The position numbers and the translations under genes are program-made. A stretch of DNA of 5,225 nt from the NCBI GenBank assembly GCA_016840595.1, contig JAEOSA010000148.1, positions 1 to 5,225 of the forward strand. Direction: 5' to 3'. The stretch is from Candidatus Hermodarchaeota archaeon. GTDB lineage: Archaea; Asgardarchaeota; Hermodarchaeia; Hermodarchaeales; Hermodarchaeaceae. The notes under the pieces are model-generated. The model did no database searches. It was not told the DNA's origin and saw nothing but the letters and a program-made list of their open reading frames with translations. Below are positions 1-5,225 of the stretch, one piece after another. The stretch's first letter is position 1; each line of letters begins with the position of its first letter.

Positions 1-63
1 TAGCATGTATTGAACATAGGGTCGTGCGACTAATCCTGCACCGAGAACGAGTACCTGTTTCAT
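1..63 (-). CDS. Saccharopine dehydrogenase-like protein, N-terminal fragment (runs off left edge)
   Basis: Only the first 21 codons are present, reading MKQVLVLGAGLVARPYVQYM and one further Leu. This is the first strand and glycine-rich turn (GAGLVARP) of a Rossmann NAD(P)-binding fold. It closely resembles the start of the saccharopine dehydrogenase half of animal AASS, which I recall as RKVLVLGSGYISEPVLEYL. That family oxidises saccharopine to glutamate and 2-aminoadipate 6-semialdehyde, or runs in reverse like fungal Lys9. The ATG at 63 is chosen because a GGAGG lies 10 bases upstream and the homology starts at once. The gene begins 40 bases after the stop of the lysine-ketoglutarate reductase gene on the same strand, so the two are almost certainly co-transcribed, in the same order as the two domains of the eukaryotic fusion. 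Identity rests on a short fragment plus this neighbour. Other Rossmann oxidoreductases begin similarly. Confidence 0.75.
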   Translation of the reverse strand, partial: MKQVLVLGAGLVARPYVQYML

Positions 64-73
64 CCCATTTTTT

Positions 74-80
74 CCTCCTT
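74..80 (-). promoter_or_regulatory. Shine-Dalgarno site of the saccharopine dehydrogenase gene
   Basis: The minus strand reads AAGGAGG, a near-perfect anti-16S match, within the 40-base gap between the two saccharopine genes. It lies 10 bases before the ATG at 63, which is slightly long. It lies only 5 bases before another ATG at 68, which opens the two-codon frame ATG GGA TGA. The TGA of that mini-frame overlaps the real start as ATGA. The site supports independent translation initiation on the second cistron. Confidence 0.7.
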
Positions 81-103
81 TTGCAGTGGTTCCTGTTGAT
101 GTG

Positions 104-1414
104 TTACAAATACTTTTTGAGATACTCATATGCTGGCGTGAGTTTGCCCTGATACACAATGACAGCAGTCTTGACCTCGGGTGGGAGATCCAATTCCTCA
201 AAAGGTACGGTGTAATCGGCTTTTGCGATGGGCGGAATAAATTGTCGGAGAGTTTCGCTAAAGGATGTGGATGCTTCACGAGGTAACTCTGTTGGCAAGT
301 TATCTACTGCCATTACCGCCACCCCTCTTCCTTCGATTCCCATCGTTATCTTTTCCTCAATAGGGTCATAAATGAAGGTTGGATGGTCTGGCTTTGTACA
401 CTTGAGTGTGAACTCGATGGCTCCTTCAACATCACAGCTAATGTCTCCCACGATTTTGAGTCGAGGCTTCCCTGCGGTCATTTTCCAAAGTGTCCGGAGC
501 TCCGTTTTTCTTACCATTCGTGGGTACTTATCGGTCCAGTAAATACAATTCATGAGAACCGTAAGGTGAGGGAGATGTTGAAAGAAGTTCGATTCATACA
601 TGGCTTTTCCATGGTCATAGTAATGTTGCAACTCAAAACTCGCTGATGGGTCCTTTGGACGGATCGTGTCTTCCTCACGGAAGACCACCTTGTATAAGGT
701 ATGTGTATCTGGTGGTAAATCCGTTAGCTCATCTGGCGAGACGGTTTTGTAAGGAAGTAAATCAAAGATTATCTGGGCTCCACGAGATGTATTACCATAG
801 CCGATAAAGCCCACACAGAATGGTGCGAGTTCGGAGGCAAAGCCTTCAGTTTTAATTCGTTCTCCCACAGATTTGATGGCTGCCTTTAGTTCGTTGAGTC
901 CTTCGTATTCATACGTCGGACGTAATTCCGAAAAGGGATTCGGAGTGATACCCTCTATAGTAAGGCGTTCTCCTAATCCACGAAGAGTCTCAGCCATGCC
1001 AGCTAGTCCCGCCCAGTTACCAAAGAAAACGAGTCGGCGTCCCGAATCTACTTCGACAATGCGTTCATAATCAATGAGTGTTGTTCCCATATCTAGCATC
1101 TGTTGTAACATGGCCATATTGTATGGCTGTCCCTTAATGACATGGGCAAAAAAGAGGTAGACTTTCCCGGGTTCAAATACTTCTTTGGGAATCTCCTTCA
1201 ATCCGAAAATCACTGACACTTGACTATCTTTGAGTTTACTGATTGAAGCGCCAGCCTTCTCATACGTGTCTACTGAAAAGGCTCGTTGTTCGGAGGGTTC
1301 CACGATAACTTCAATGTCATGCTTTTTCAAGAAACCCTGCACATCTACAGGTACAATAGGGGTTCGCAGTTCAAACGCCTTATCCTCCCGACGAATACCA
1401 ATCTTTCTCATCAT
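104..1414 (-). CDS. Lysine-ketoglutarate reductase (saccharopine-forming; AASS N-terminal half / Lys1-like)
   Basis: This cytoplasmic NAD(P)-dependent enzyme condenses lysine with 2-oxoglutarate to saccharopine, or does the reverse. The 436 residues match the N-terminal half of animal AASS over their whole length. Residues 4-20 (KIGIRREDKAFELRTPI) form the AlaDh/PNT-like N-terminal strand and substrate site. K73 (GLKEIP) and H91 (FFAHVIKGQ) align with the catalytic Lys and His of yeast Lys1. Residues 130-140 (FFGNWAGLAGM) are a family signature. Residues 201-214 (VGFIGYGNTSRGAQ) are the Rossmann glycine-rich loop. Residues 323-336 (GDISCDVEGAIEFT) and 370-380 (VDNLPTELPRE) match the AASS signatures ICDISADTGGSIEF and IDNLPAQLPIEA. 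The frame stays open to an ATG at 1438, but the ATG at 1414 is preferred because GAGAGGTG lies just before it; the next codon, at 1411, is also ATG. The protein stops where the first half of AASS ends, and the dehydrogenase follows as a separate gene. Catabolic or biosynthetic direction cannot be told from sequence. Confidence 0.93.
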   Translation of the reverse strand: MMRKIGIRREDKAFELRTPIVPVDVQGFLKKHDIEVIVEPSEQRAFSVDTYEKAGASISKLKDSQVSVIFGLKEIPKEVFEPGKVYLFFAHVIKGQPYNMAMLQQMLDMGTTLIDYERIVEVDSGRRLVFFGNWAGLAGMAETLRGLGERLTIEGITPNPFSELRPTYEYEGLNELKAAIKSVGERIKTEGFASELAPFCVGFIGYGNTSRGAQIIFDLLPYKTVSPDELTDLPPDTHTLYKVVFREEDTIRPKDPSASFELQHYYDHGKAMYESNFFQHLPHLTVLMNCIYWTDKYPRMVRKTELRTLWKMTAGKPRLKIVGDISCDVEGAIEFTLKCTKPDHPTFIYDPIEEKITMGIEGRGVAVMAVDNLPTELPREASTSFSETLRQFIPPIAKADYTVPFEELDLPPEVKTAVIVYQGKLTPAYEYLKKYL

Positions 1415-1418
1415 AGAA

Positions 1419-1426
1419 CACCTCTC
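1419..1426 (-). promoter_or_regulatory. Shine-Dalgarno site deciding the start of the lysine-ketoglutarate reductase gene
   Basis: The minus strand reads GAGAGGTG, complementary to the archaeal 16S 3' end, followed by four bases and then ATG ATG. It therefore favours the start at 1414 (or 1411) over the more upstream in-frame ATG at 1438, which would place this site inside the coding region. Confidence 0.6.
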
Positions 1427-1540
1427 ATGATGATACAAGTATTTCTACGTAAGGAGTTTTCGTTCGACTATCAGAGTAAAAAATCTGGTGCCTGCTCAAA
1501 GAAACAGTGAACGTTCATCAATTCAGTAAACAATCTAGAA

Positions 1541-1548
1541 GATATAAG
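1541..1548 (+). promoter_or_regulatory. Possible TATA element for the M20 peptidase gene in the divergent spacer
   Basis: The spacer between the divergent reductase and peptidase genes (about 1415-1584) contains the plus-strand stretch GATATAAG, about 40 bases before the ATG at 1585. With the usual archaeal spacing of about 25-27 bases, transcription would start near 1570 and give a leader of about 15 bases. This agrees with the downstream ATG rather than the GTG at 1507. No convincing TATA box was found for the minus-strand reductase gene; AAATACTT near 1440 is the best, and weak, candidate. The match here is short and could be chance. Confidence 0.3.
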
Positions 1549-1584
1549 GCTTTCAAAAACACATGTGAAGCAGAGTTGACGAAA

Positions 1585-2928
1585 ATGCTTGACAGTGTTT
1601 TGAAAAAAATCGATGAAAATGCCAATCGTGCCATTGAGGCAGTAAAGGAAATTTGCAGCATTCCCTCCGTGGCAGCCAAGAAGCAAGGCATTGATGAGAC
1701 AGCGAATCTCCTCATGAAAATGCTGGAAGATGTTGGCATTGAAACTCAACTTCATCCCACGGCTGGTTCCCCGGTAGTAACTGGACATCTTGATGTTGAG
1801 GCGAAACGGACCCTCTTATTCTATGATCATTACGATGTACAACCCGCTGAACCCCTAGACCTTTGGGATTCACCACCCTTTGAACCCGAGATACGAAATG
1901 GTAGGCTCTATGCACGAGGTGTCGCAGACAATAAAGGTGATACACTATCACGAATTTGGGCTCTCCGCGCATACAAAGAAGCTGGGGTCAAGCTTCCAGT
2001 CAATATCAAATTTGTCGTTGAGGGTGAGGAAGAAATTAGCAGTCCCAACCTTCCGGATTTTACTAAAAAACATGCTAATTTCCTCAAAGCCGATGGCGGG
2101 ATCTGGGAATTTGGGAGTGCTGGATTCGATGGCACTCAGGAAGCCTGGCTTGGACTTAAAGGAATTCTCTATGTACAATTTGAGGTTCAACGCATTTCCC
2201 ATAATGCCCATTCCAGCAATTCATCTATTCTCCCATCTGCGCCGTTCCGACTCGTCTGGGCTCTAAGCTCACTAAAGGATGAAAAAGAACGCATTCAAAT
2301 CAAGGGCTTTTACGATGACGTTGTACCGATGACTAAGAAGGAACGCGAATTCGTGGCTAAGATTGATTTTGAAGAGAATGCTCGTCGCAAGTTCTGGAAA
2401 ATCAATAAGTTTGTGAACAACTATGAAGGCGACGATTTGAGAGAAGCTTACTATTATCTCCCCCACCTCAGCATTGATGGGCTAACCAGCGGCTACCAAG
2501 AGGAAGGCTCAATGACTGTACTTCCAGCAAAAGCCTCCGCTAAAATAGACTTCCGATTAGTTGAAAACCAACATCCTGAAGATATCGTGAAGAAACTTCG
2601 GAACCACTTGGACGCCAAAGGATTCTCTGATGTAAAGATTGCCTGGTACGATGGATACCCCGCTGCAAAAACACCCATAGATCACCCCTTCGTCAAAATC
2701 GTTGAAAGATCCAATCAGAAAGTCTACGGGCACTCCTTACGTGTTCATCCCACAACACCTGGGTCCGGACCTTTATACCTCTTCAAAGACCATGTACCCA
2801 TGGTCTCCATTGGTATCGGCGATCCTGAATCCCGTGGACATTCACCGAATGAGAGCGCTTCGGTTGATAATTTCGTCAAAGCCATGAAACGCATCGCTGT
2901 TGTCATAGATGAAATGGGCAAATGGTAG
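1585..2928 (+). CDS. M20-family metallopeptidase (dipeptidase / ArgE-DapE-type zinc hydrolase)
   Basis: This is a two-metal hydrolase that cleaves a dipeptide or an N-acyl amino acid, probably in the cytoplasm since no signal peptide is seen. Numbered from the ATG at 1585 (447 residues), the M20 centres are all present: H82 and D84 (DHYDVQP), bridging D115 (ARGVADNKGD), general base E148 with ligand E149 (EGEEEISSPNL), third ligand E175 (GGIWE), and last ligand H419 (GHSPNESASVDNF). An inserted dimerisation domain spans about residues 190-330 and includes H209 (NAHSSNSS), where the family usually has HSG. The frame is open to a GTG at 1507, which would add 26 residues. I prefer the ATG because family members normally begin with this type of helix (MLDSVLKKIDENANRAIE) and the added stretch has no RBS or family resemblance. 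Overall form is closest to CNDP-like dipeptidases. Substrate is unknown; lysine-containing peptides would suit the neighbours, but nothing in the sequence proves it. Confidence 0.9.
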   Translation: MLDSVLKKIDENANRAIEAVKEICSIPSVAAKKQGIDETANLLMKMLEDVGIETQLHPTAGSPVVTGHLDVEAKRTLLFYDHYDVQPAEPLDLWDSPPFEPEIRNGRLYARGVADNKGDTLSRIWALRAYKEAGVKLPVNIKFVVEGEEEISSPNLPDFTKKHANFLKADGGIWEFGSAGFDGTQEAWLGLKGILYVQFEVQRISHNAHSSNSSILPSAPFRLVWALSSLKDEKERIQIKGFYDDVVPMTKKEREFVAKIDFEENARRKFWKINKFVNNYEGDDLREAYYYLPHLSIDGLTSGYQEEGSMTVLPAKASAKIDFRLVENQHPEDIVKKLRNHLDAKGFSDVKIAWYDGYPAAKTPIDHPFVKIVERSNQKVYGHSLRVHPTTPGSGPLYLFKDHVPMVSIGIGDPESRGHSPNESASVDNFVKAMKRIAVVIDEMGKW

Positions 2929-2951
2929 ACACAGATTCTAAAAGTGCATTC

Positions 2952-2963
2952 CTGGTAAACCAG
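2952..2963. repeat. Short perfect inverted repeat downstream of the M20 gene
   Basis: CTGGTAAACCAG can pair as five base pairs around a two-base turn, or four around TAAA. It lies 24 bases after the peptidase stop codon and directly before an AT-rich stretch (ATTATACTAG). It could help end the peptidase transcript or act as an operator for the following gene. It is too short to be sure of either. Confidence 0.3.
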
Positions 2964-3004
2964 ATTATACTAGAACGCGATAATGAATTCAAAAAATGCT
3001 AACC

Positions 3005-3011
3005 TATAAAA
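3005..3011 (+). promoter_or_regulatory. Archaeal TATA box for the TspO-like gene
   Basis: TATAAAA is centred about 27 bases before the ATG at 3035, the spacing archaeal TBP/TFB promoters use relative to the transcription start. The mRNA would therefore be leaderless or nearly so, beginning at that ATG. The box lies inside the 13-codon extension that would exist if the upstream ATG at 2996 were used, so it argues against that start. A second, weaker AT-rich element (TTATAC, near 2965) lies about 30 bases before the 2996 ATG and is the competing reading. Confidence 0.5.
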
Positions 3012-3034
3012 GCACATACAATAACTTCGAAACT

Positions 3035-3853
3035 ATGACAACAAAAATCAACCCTATAATTTTACAAGTTCTTAACGTGATTGCAGTCATTTCAGTTATC
3101 ATTATTAATATTCTAGCCAATGTACTCCCTATCAATGGCGTGAATACAGGTCAAGTCTCTGATCTCTACTTTAACTATTTCACACCCGCTGGATACGTTT
3201 TCTCGATTTGGTTCATCATTTACATCCAATCGATTATCTTCATAATCTACCAAGTAAGATCAAGTCAACGAGAAGAAACCTATTTGACCAAAATCAACAT
3301 CTTCTACTTCTTCGGTGCTTTAGCTAATATTGCTTGGATTTTCTTCTTCCACTATTCTGCGAATCCTCAATTCCCACCGTTCTTCTTTGCCTCAGTTGTT
3401 ATGTTACTAACTCTTTTACTCCTAGTGCTTCTTGTTTTCATTCGATTGGGAATTGGAAAAGACGCCGTTCCACGCAATGAGAAATTAGCGGTTCACTTAC
3501 ACATCAGTGTTTATTTAGCCTGGTTAGGTGTTGCTTCAATTGCGGCCATCGCTTCCGGTCTGAATGTAATCATTCTTGGCATTCCAGATACAACCCAATG
3601 GTTTGCAACCGCAATAATGGCAATCGTTGCAATGCTACTAGCCGTACTTATGGTGTATCTTCGACGTGATTTTGGATTTGCGCTGGTAGTTCTATGGGCA
3701 TCTGTAGGAATCGCCTTGAAATGGCTATTCATACCGATAATCGCCTACACAGCCATTACCACATCCGTCATCATTGTAATTGCACTTATCGTCGTTCCCC
3801 TTATCAAGCGGGATGGATTTGTTGAATATTATCTTGGACCTAGGAAAACCTAG
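3035..3853 (+). CDS. Long TspO/MBR-type (tryptophan-rich sensory protein family) membrane protein
   Basis: This is a 272-residue integral membrane protein with about seven or eight hydrophobic segments (roughly residues 7-30, 52-74, 88-107, 116-138, 157-182, 188-208, 214-230, 232-256). Residues 29-41 (NVLPINGVNTGQV) and 49-60 (FTPAGYVFSIWF, then IIY) are the signature of the long tryptophan-rich sensory protein group. The second resembles the TspO motif with Pro, Gly, Phe and Trp before ILY. Residues 96-106 (LANIAWIFFFH) match the LN..W..FF helix. Residues 160-175 and 221-229 (WASVGIALK) match later conserved stretches. Classical TspO proteins have five helices and about 160 residues, so this form carries extra helices. 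TspO proteins bind porphyrins and other hydrophobic ligands; the role of the long form is not established. The frame begins at 2996, but the ATG at 3035 is preferred from the TATA spacing and because the first helix follows directly. The gene has its own promoter and no evident link to the peptidase. Confidence 0.75.
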   Translation: MTTKINPIILQVLNVIAVISVIIINILANVLPINGVNTGQVSDLYFNYFTPAGYVFSIWFIIYIQSIIFIIYQVRSSQREETYLTKINIFYFFGALANIAWIFFFHYSANPQFPPFFFASVVMLLTLLLLVLLVFIRLGIGKDAVPRNEKLAVHLHISVYLAWLGVASIAAIASGLNVIILGIPDTTQWFATAIMAIVAMLLAVLMVYLRRDFGFALVVLWASVGIALKWLFIPIIAYTAITTSVIIVIALIVVPLIKRDGFVEYYLGPRKT

Positions 3854-3861
3854 CTCCCAAG
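3833..3861 (+). terminator. Two-part hairpin spanning the stop codon of the TspO-like gene
   Basis: CTTGG (3833-3837) pairs with CCAAG (3857-3861). Inside it CTAGG (3840-3844) pairs with CCTAG (3849-3853) around an AAAA loop, with small unpaired bases between (AC and CTC). The TAG stop codon forms part of the inner stem. A pyrimidine-rich tract (TTTCTACCTCTTACTC) follows. The form resembles a transcription terminator, though without an unbroken T run. An mRNA-stabilising 3' end hairpin is an alternative. Confidence 0.4.
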
Positions 3862-3954
3862 ATTTCTACCTCTTACTCAATGTAACAACCAGTCCGCGAT
3901 TTTAACTTCACAAAAGACTTTAGCCTCCAAAGAACATCAATTAATCGAGGGAAA

Positions 3955-4503
3955 ATGTCAGCATCAACGTACACCACACGCTTGGCGCGAACGCTAGTTT
4001 GGACCACACAAGAAACCGCGAACGTCGCCCACCTTGTTCGCCATATTCGGCGCAGCGAAGCCACGCTAAAAAACCTACAGTACAACCGTGAAGTTGTTCG
4101 CTCCGAAATATCGACATGGGATCGAATTAACATTCTCAAAAAGACCAAACATGAACGCACTGAATCTGACCTGAATCAACGAATCGATCTCATTAAGAAG
4201 GGGCTGAAACATAATCTTGCCCAACTTGATCAAATGCTCCTGAATGTTTTCTTCGATTTAACAAGCGCAAATCCTGAATTCCATTCGGTGCTGTTGTGGG
4301 ATACAGCGAAACAGCTCAACGAAGCCATCAAAAAGATCTCCGCGGGGGGCTGCTCAGAGGGAACCGCCCGAGTGTACGGCAAAAAGAAAGCCCTAACAAT
4401 AAACAACAACCTCTTCATAGCCCTTAATCAACCCGAAGATCCAACAATCACCGTTGACATTCTTATCGCTCTTGCGAAGAGCGATCTCCTCCGGAGCCGA
4501 TGA
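3955..4503 (+). CDS. Hypothetical charged helical protein, 182 residues
   Basis: I do not recognise this family. The protein is soluble, with no signal peptide or membrane segment. Residues about 15-50 and 58-100 are rich in Arg, Lys, Glu and Leu with heptad-like spacing (for example HLVRHIRRSEATLKNL and RIDLIKKGLKHNLAQLDQML), suggesting a helical hairpin or coiled coil. A more globular C-terminal part follows, with a Gly-Cys patch (ISAGGCSEGTARVYGKKK, about 128-145) and a last amphipathic helix (VDILIALAKSDLLRSR). The single Cys is at 133. The start is supported by GAGGG at 3947-3951, although only three bases separate it from the ATG. The long open frame, sensible composition and lack of a competing complete gene on the other strand support it as real. 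It lies 101 bases after the TspO-like gene on the same strand. The hairpin between them suggests separate transcription, but read-through is possible. Function is unknown. Confidence 0.7.
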   Translation: MSASTYTTRLARTLVWTTQETANVAHLVRHIRRSEATLKNLQYNREVVRSEISTWDRINILKKTKHERTESDLNQRIDLIKKGLKHNLAQLDQMLLNVFFDLTSANPEFHSVLLWDTAKQLNEAIKKISAGGCSEGTARVYGKKKALTINNNLFIALNQPEDPTITVDILIALAKSDLLRSR

Positions 4504-4553
4504 TAATCAAGGAATATTATCTATCATAAAAACTCCTGTTGAGAAAAAGGGGG

Positions 4554-4604
4554 ACCAAACCGAGTAACACAATAGCGGCGTCTACTTAATGCTTCTCGGT
4601 TGGT
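4554..4604. terminator. Imperfect inverted repeat in the convergent spacer (possible bidirectional terminator)
   Basis: ACCAAACCGAG (4554-4564) pairs with CTCGGTTGGT (4595-4604), with seven unbroken pairs at the AACCGAG/CTCGGTT core and one bulge beyond. The loop is about 30 bases. It lies between the converging helical-protein gene and the membrane-anchored amidotransferase-like gene, where both transcripts must end. A TTTTGTCCTTT tract follows the right arm on the plus strand, and an AAAAAGG run precedes the left arm, which reads CCTTTTT on the minus strand. A smaller AT-rich pair, GATAAT (4502-4507) with ATTATC (4516-4521), sits at the stop codon of the upstream gene. The long loop makes this tentative. 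Confidence 0.3.
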
Positions 4605-4612
4605 TTTGTCCT

Positions 4613-5225
4613 TTACATACTACTCCGTCTTCGAATCACGAAAACAACTATCCCAATAGTCACGACTACTATTGTGACTCCGACAAGAATGAGGATCCCA
4701 CCTACCCCTGCAAGTGGGTTCGGTGGTGGTGTGTCCAAGGACTCATCGATGAGCCACTGAGTGACCTTTTTCAAAAGGTCCCATTCAGAGTCGGGGTCAT
4801 CCAGATAGTCATAGAGAGTGATTCCATCGCGGTCACTGCCTTCCTCAAACTCAGGATGAGGCCCGCAGAGGAAGGCGGTTCCATAGTCATAAGTGACAGC
4901 AAACATTGCCGCTTCGTCGTTTTGAGTATATGACATAATGGGAATGATGCTCGTTTCGTCTGTGGGACTGAAATAGGCTGAACTCCAATAGAGTACTTCA
5001 TATGATTCGGGCTCATCCGATAGATCCGGACCTGTGGAGGCTTGATTCACAACCATTTCCTCTAGGTGCGTACCCCCGGACATTCCAGGAATATCATTAC
5101 TCCAATATCCATGAGCTAAATTTAGATAGTCGGTTCCAAACATAGCGCCTCCACAATACCCAACATACGAACCACCATTCGCAACAAATCGGCGGATAAG
5201 CTCAATTCCATCAAGACCAACGGTT
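4613..5225 (-). CDS. Membrane-anchored BPL_N / class I glutamine-amidotransferase-like protein (5' end beyond right edge)
   Basis: The last 203 codons are visible, and the frame stays open to the window edge, so the true start lies outside; the ATG at 5143 falls inside the domain. In-window residues 7-28 include the stretch IRRFVANGGSYVGYCGGAM, the nucleophile elbow of class I amidotransferase-like folds, with Cys at 5153-5155. It resembles the biotin-protein-ligase N-terminal (BPL_N) group, where the motif is typically GG.Y.G.C.GA. A second motif, CGPHPEFE, supplies the His and Glu (H at 4856-4858) that complete the Cys-His-Glu triad. A proline linker (TPPPNPLAG) follows, then a single membrane segment of about 25 residues (GVGGILILVGV through VVFVI) and RRRSSM at the very end. 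By the positive-inside rule the tail is cytoplasmic and the catalytic domain external, so an N-terminal signal peptide is expected beyond the edge. No ligase or synthetase domain follows, so the substrate is unknown; a peptidase- or amidase-like role, or binding only, is possible. Confidence 0.75.
   Translation of the reverse strand, partial: TVGLDGIELIRRFVANGGSYVGYCGGAMFGTDYLNLAHGYWSNDIPGMSGGTHLEEMVVNQASTGPDLSDEPESYEVLYWSSAYFSPTDETSIIPIMSYTQNDEAAMFAVTYDYGTAFLCGPHPEFEEGSDRDGITLYDYLDDPDSEWDLLKKVTQWLIDESLDTPPPNPLAGVGGILILVGVTIVVVTIGIVVFVIRRRSSM

Noticed and set aside
383..646. Plus-strand frame of 87 codons inside the lysine-ketoglutarate reductase gene
   Set aside because: It is antisense to conserved signatures of the reductase (the VDNLPTELPRE and GDISCDVEG regions) and has no coding evidence of its own.
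1471..1788. Minus-strand open frame of 105 codons opposite the start of the M20 gene
   Set aside because: It lies antisense to the clearly coding M20 N-terminus, is rich in Cys, Phe and His in an unconvincing pattern, and has no RBS or recognisable motif.
1880..2266. Plus-strand frame of 128 codons inside the M20 gene
   Set aside because: It lies wholly within the M20 catalytic region in another frame. The M20 frame carries the metal ligands here, so this is a shadow.
3873..4160. Minus-strand frame of 95 codons opposite the 182-residue helical protein
   Set aside because: Its Arg/Cys-rich composition is typical of an antisense shadow. The plus-strand frame is longer, has a GAGGG before its ATG and a plausible helical pattern.
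4502..4521. AT-rich inverted repeat GATAAT/ATTATC after the helical-protein gene
   Set aside because: Six AT pairs around an eight-base loop are too weak to call a terminator alone; it is mentioned with the larger repeat in the same spacer.
4589..4933. Plus-strand frame of 114 codons opposite the membrane-anchored amidotransferase-like gene
   Set aside because: The minus strand here encodes the HPE motif, proline linker and membrane helix, so the plus-strand frame is a shadow.

Overview
The window looks archaeal. Two of the readable starts have strong GGAGG-type ribosome binding sites (RBS). Another gene has a clean TATAAAA box placed so that its transcript would begin at or next to the ATG. 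The last gene encodes an exported-type protein held by a single C-terminal membrane segment ending in a short arginine cluster. Together with a eukaryote-like saccharopine gene pair, this style fits an uncultured archaeon, possibly of the Asgard group. That placement is inference from style and gene content; no rRNA or other marker lies in the window.

Layout. Positions 1-1414 (minus strand) hold a two-gene saccharopine module: lysine-ketoglutarate reductase (complete) followed by the first 21 codons of a saccharopine dehydrogenase-like protein running off the left edge. The two match, in order, the two halves of the fused eukaryotic enzyme AASS. A divergent spacer of about 170 bases separates them from a plus-strand M20-family metallopeptidase (1585-2928) with a complete set of metal ligands. 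Next, on the same strand but apparently with its own promoter, is a multi-pass membrane protein of the long TspO/MBR type (3035-3853), whose stop codon sits inside a two-part hairpin. Then comes an unrecognised, charged helical protein of 182 residues (3955-4503). A convergent spacer of about 110 bases with inverted repeats separates it from a minus-strand gene entering from the right edge (4613-5225). That gene encodes a membrane-anchored protein with a class I glutamine-amidotransferase-like (BPL_N-type) domain, probably displayed outside the cell.

How they fit together. The saccharopine pair would interconvert lysine plus 2-oxoglutarate, saccharopine, and glutamate plus aminoadipate semialdehyde. 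The M20 enzyme could feed amino acids to it by cleaving small peptides, but that link rests only on adjacency. The TspO-like, helical and BPL_N-like genes show no clear pathway link to one another. I see no mobile element, CRISPR array, tRNA or rRNA. The least ordinary items are the surface-anchored amidotransferase-like protein and the split AASS module in a probable archaeon.
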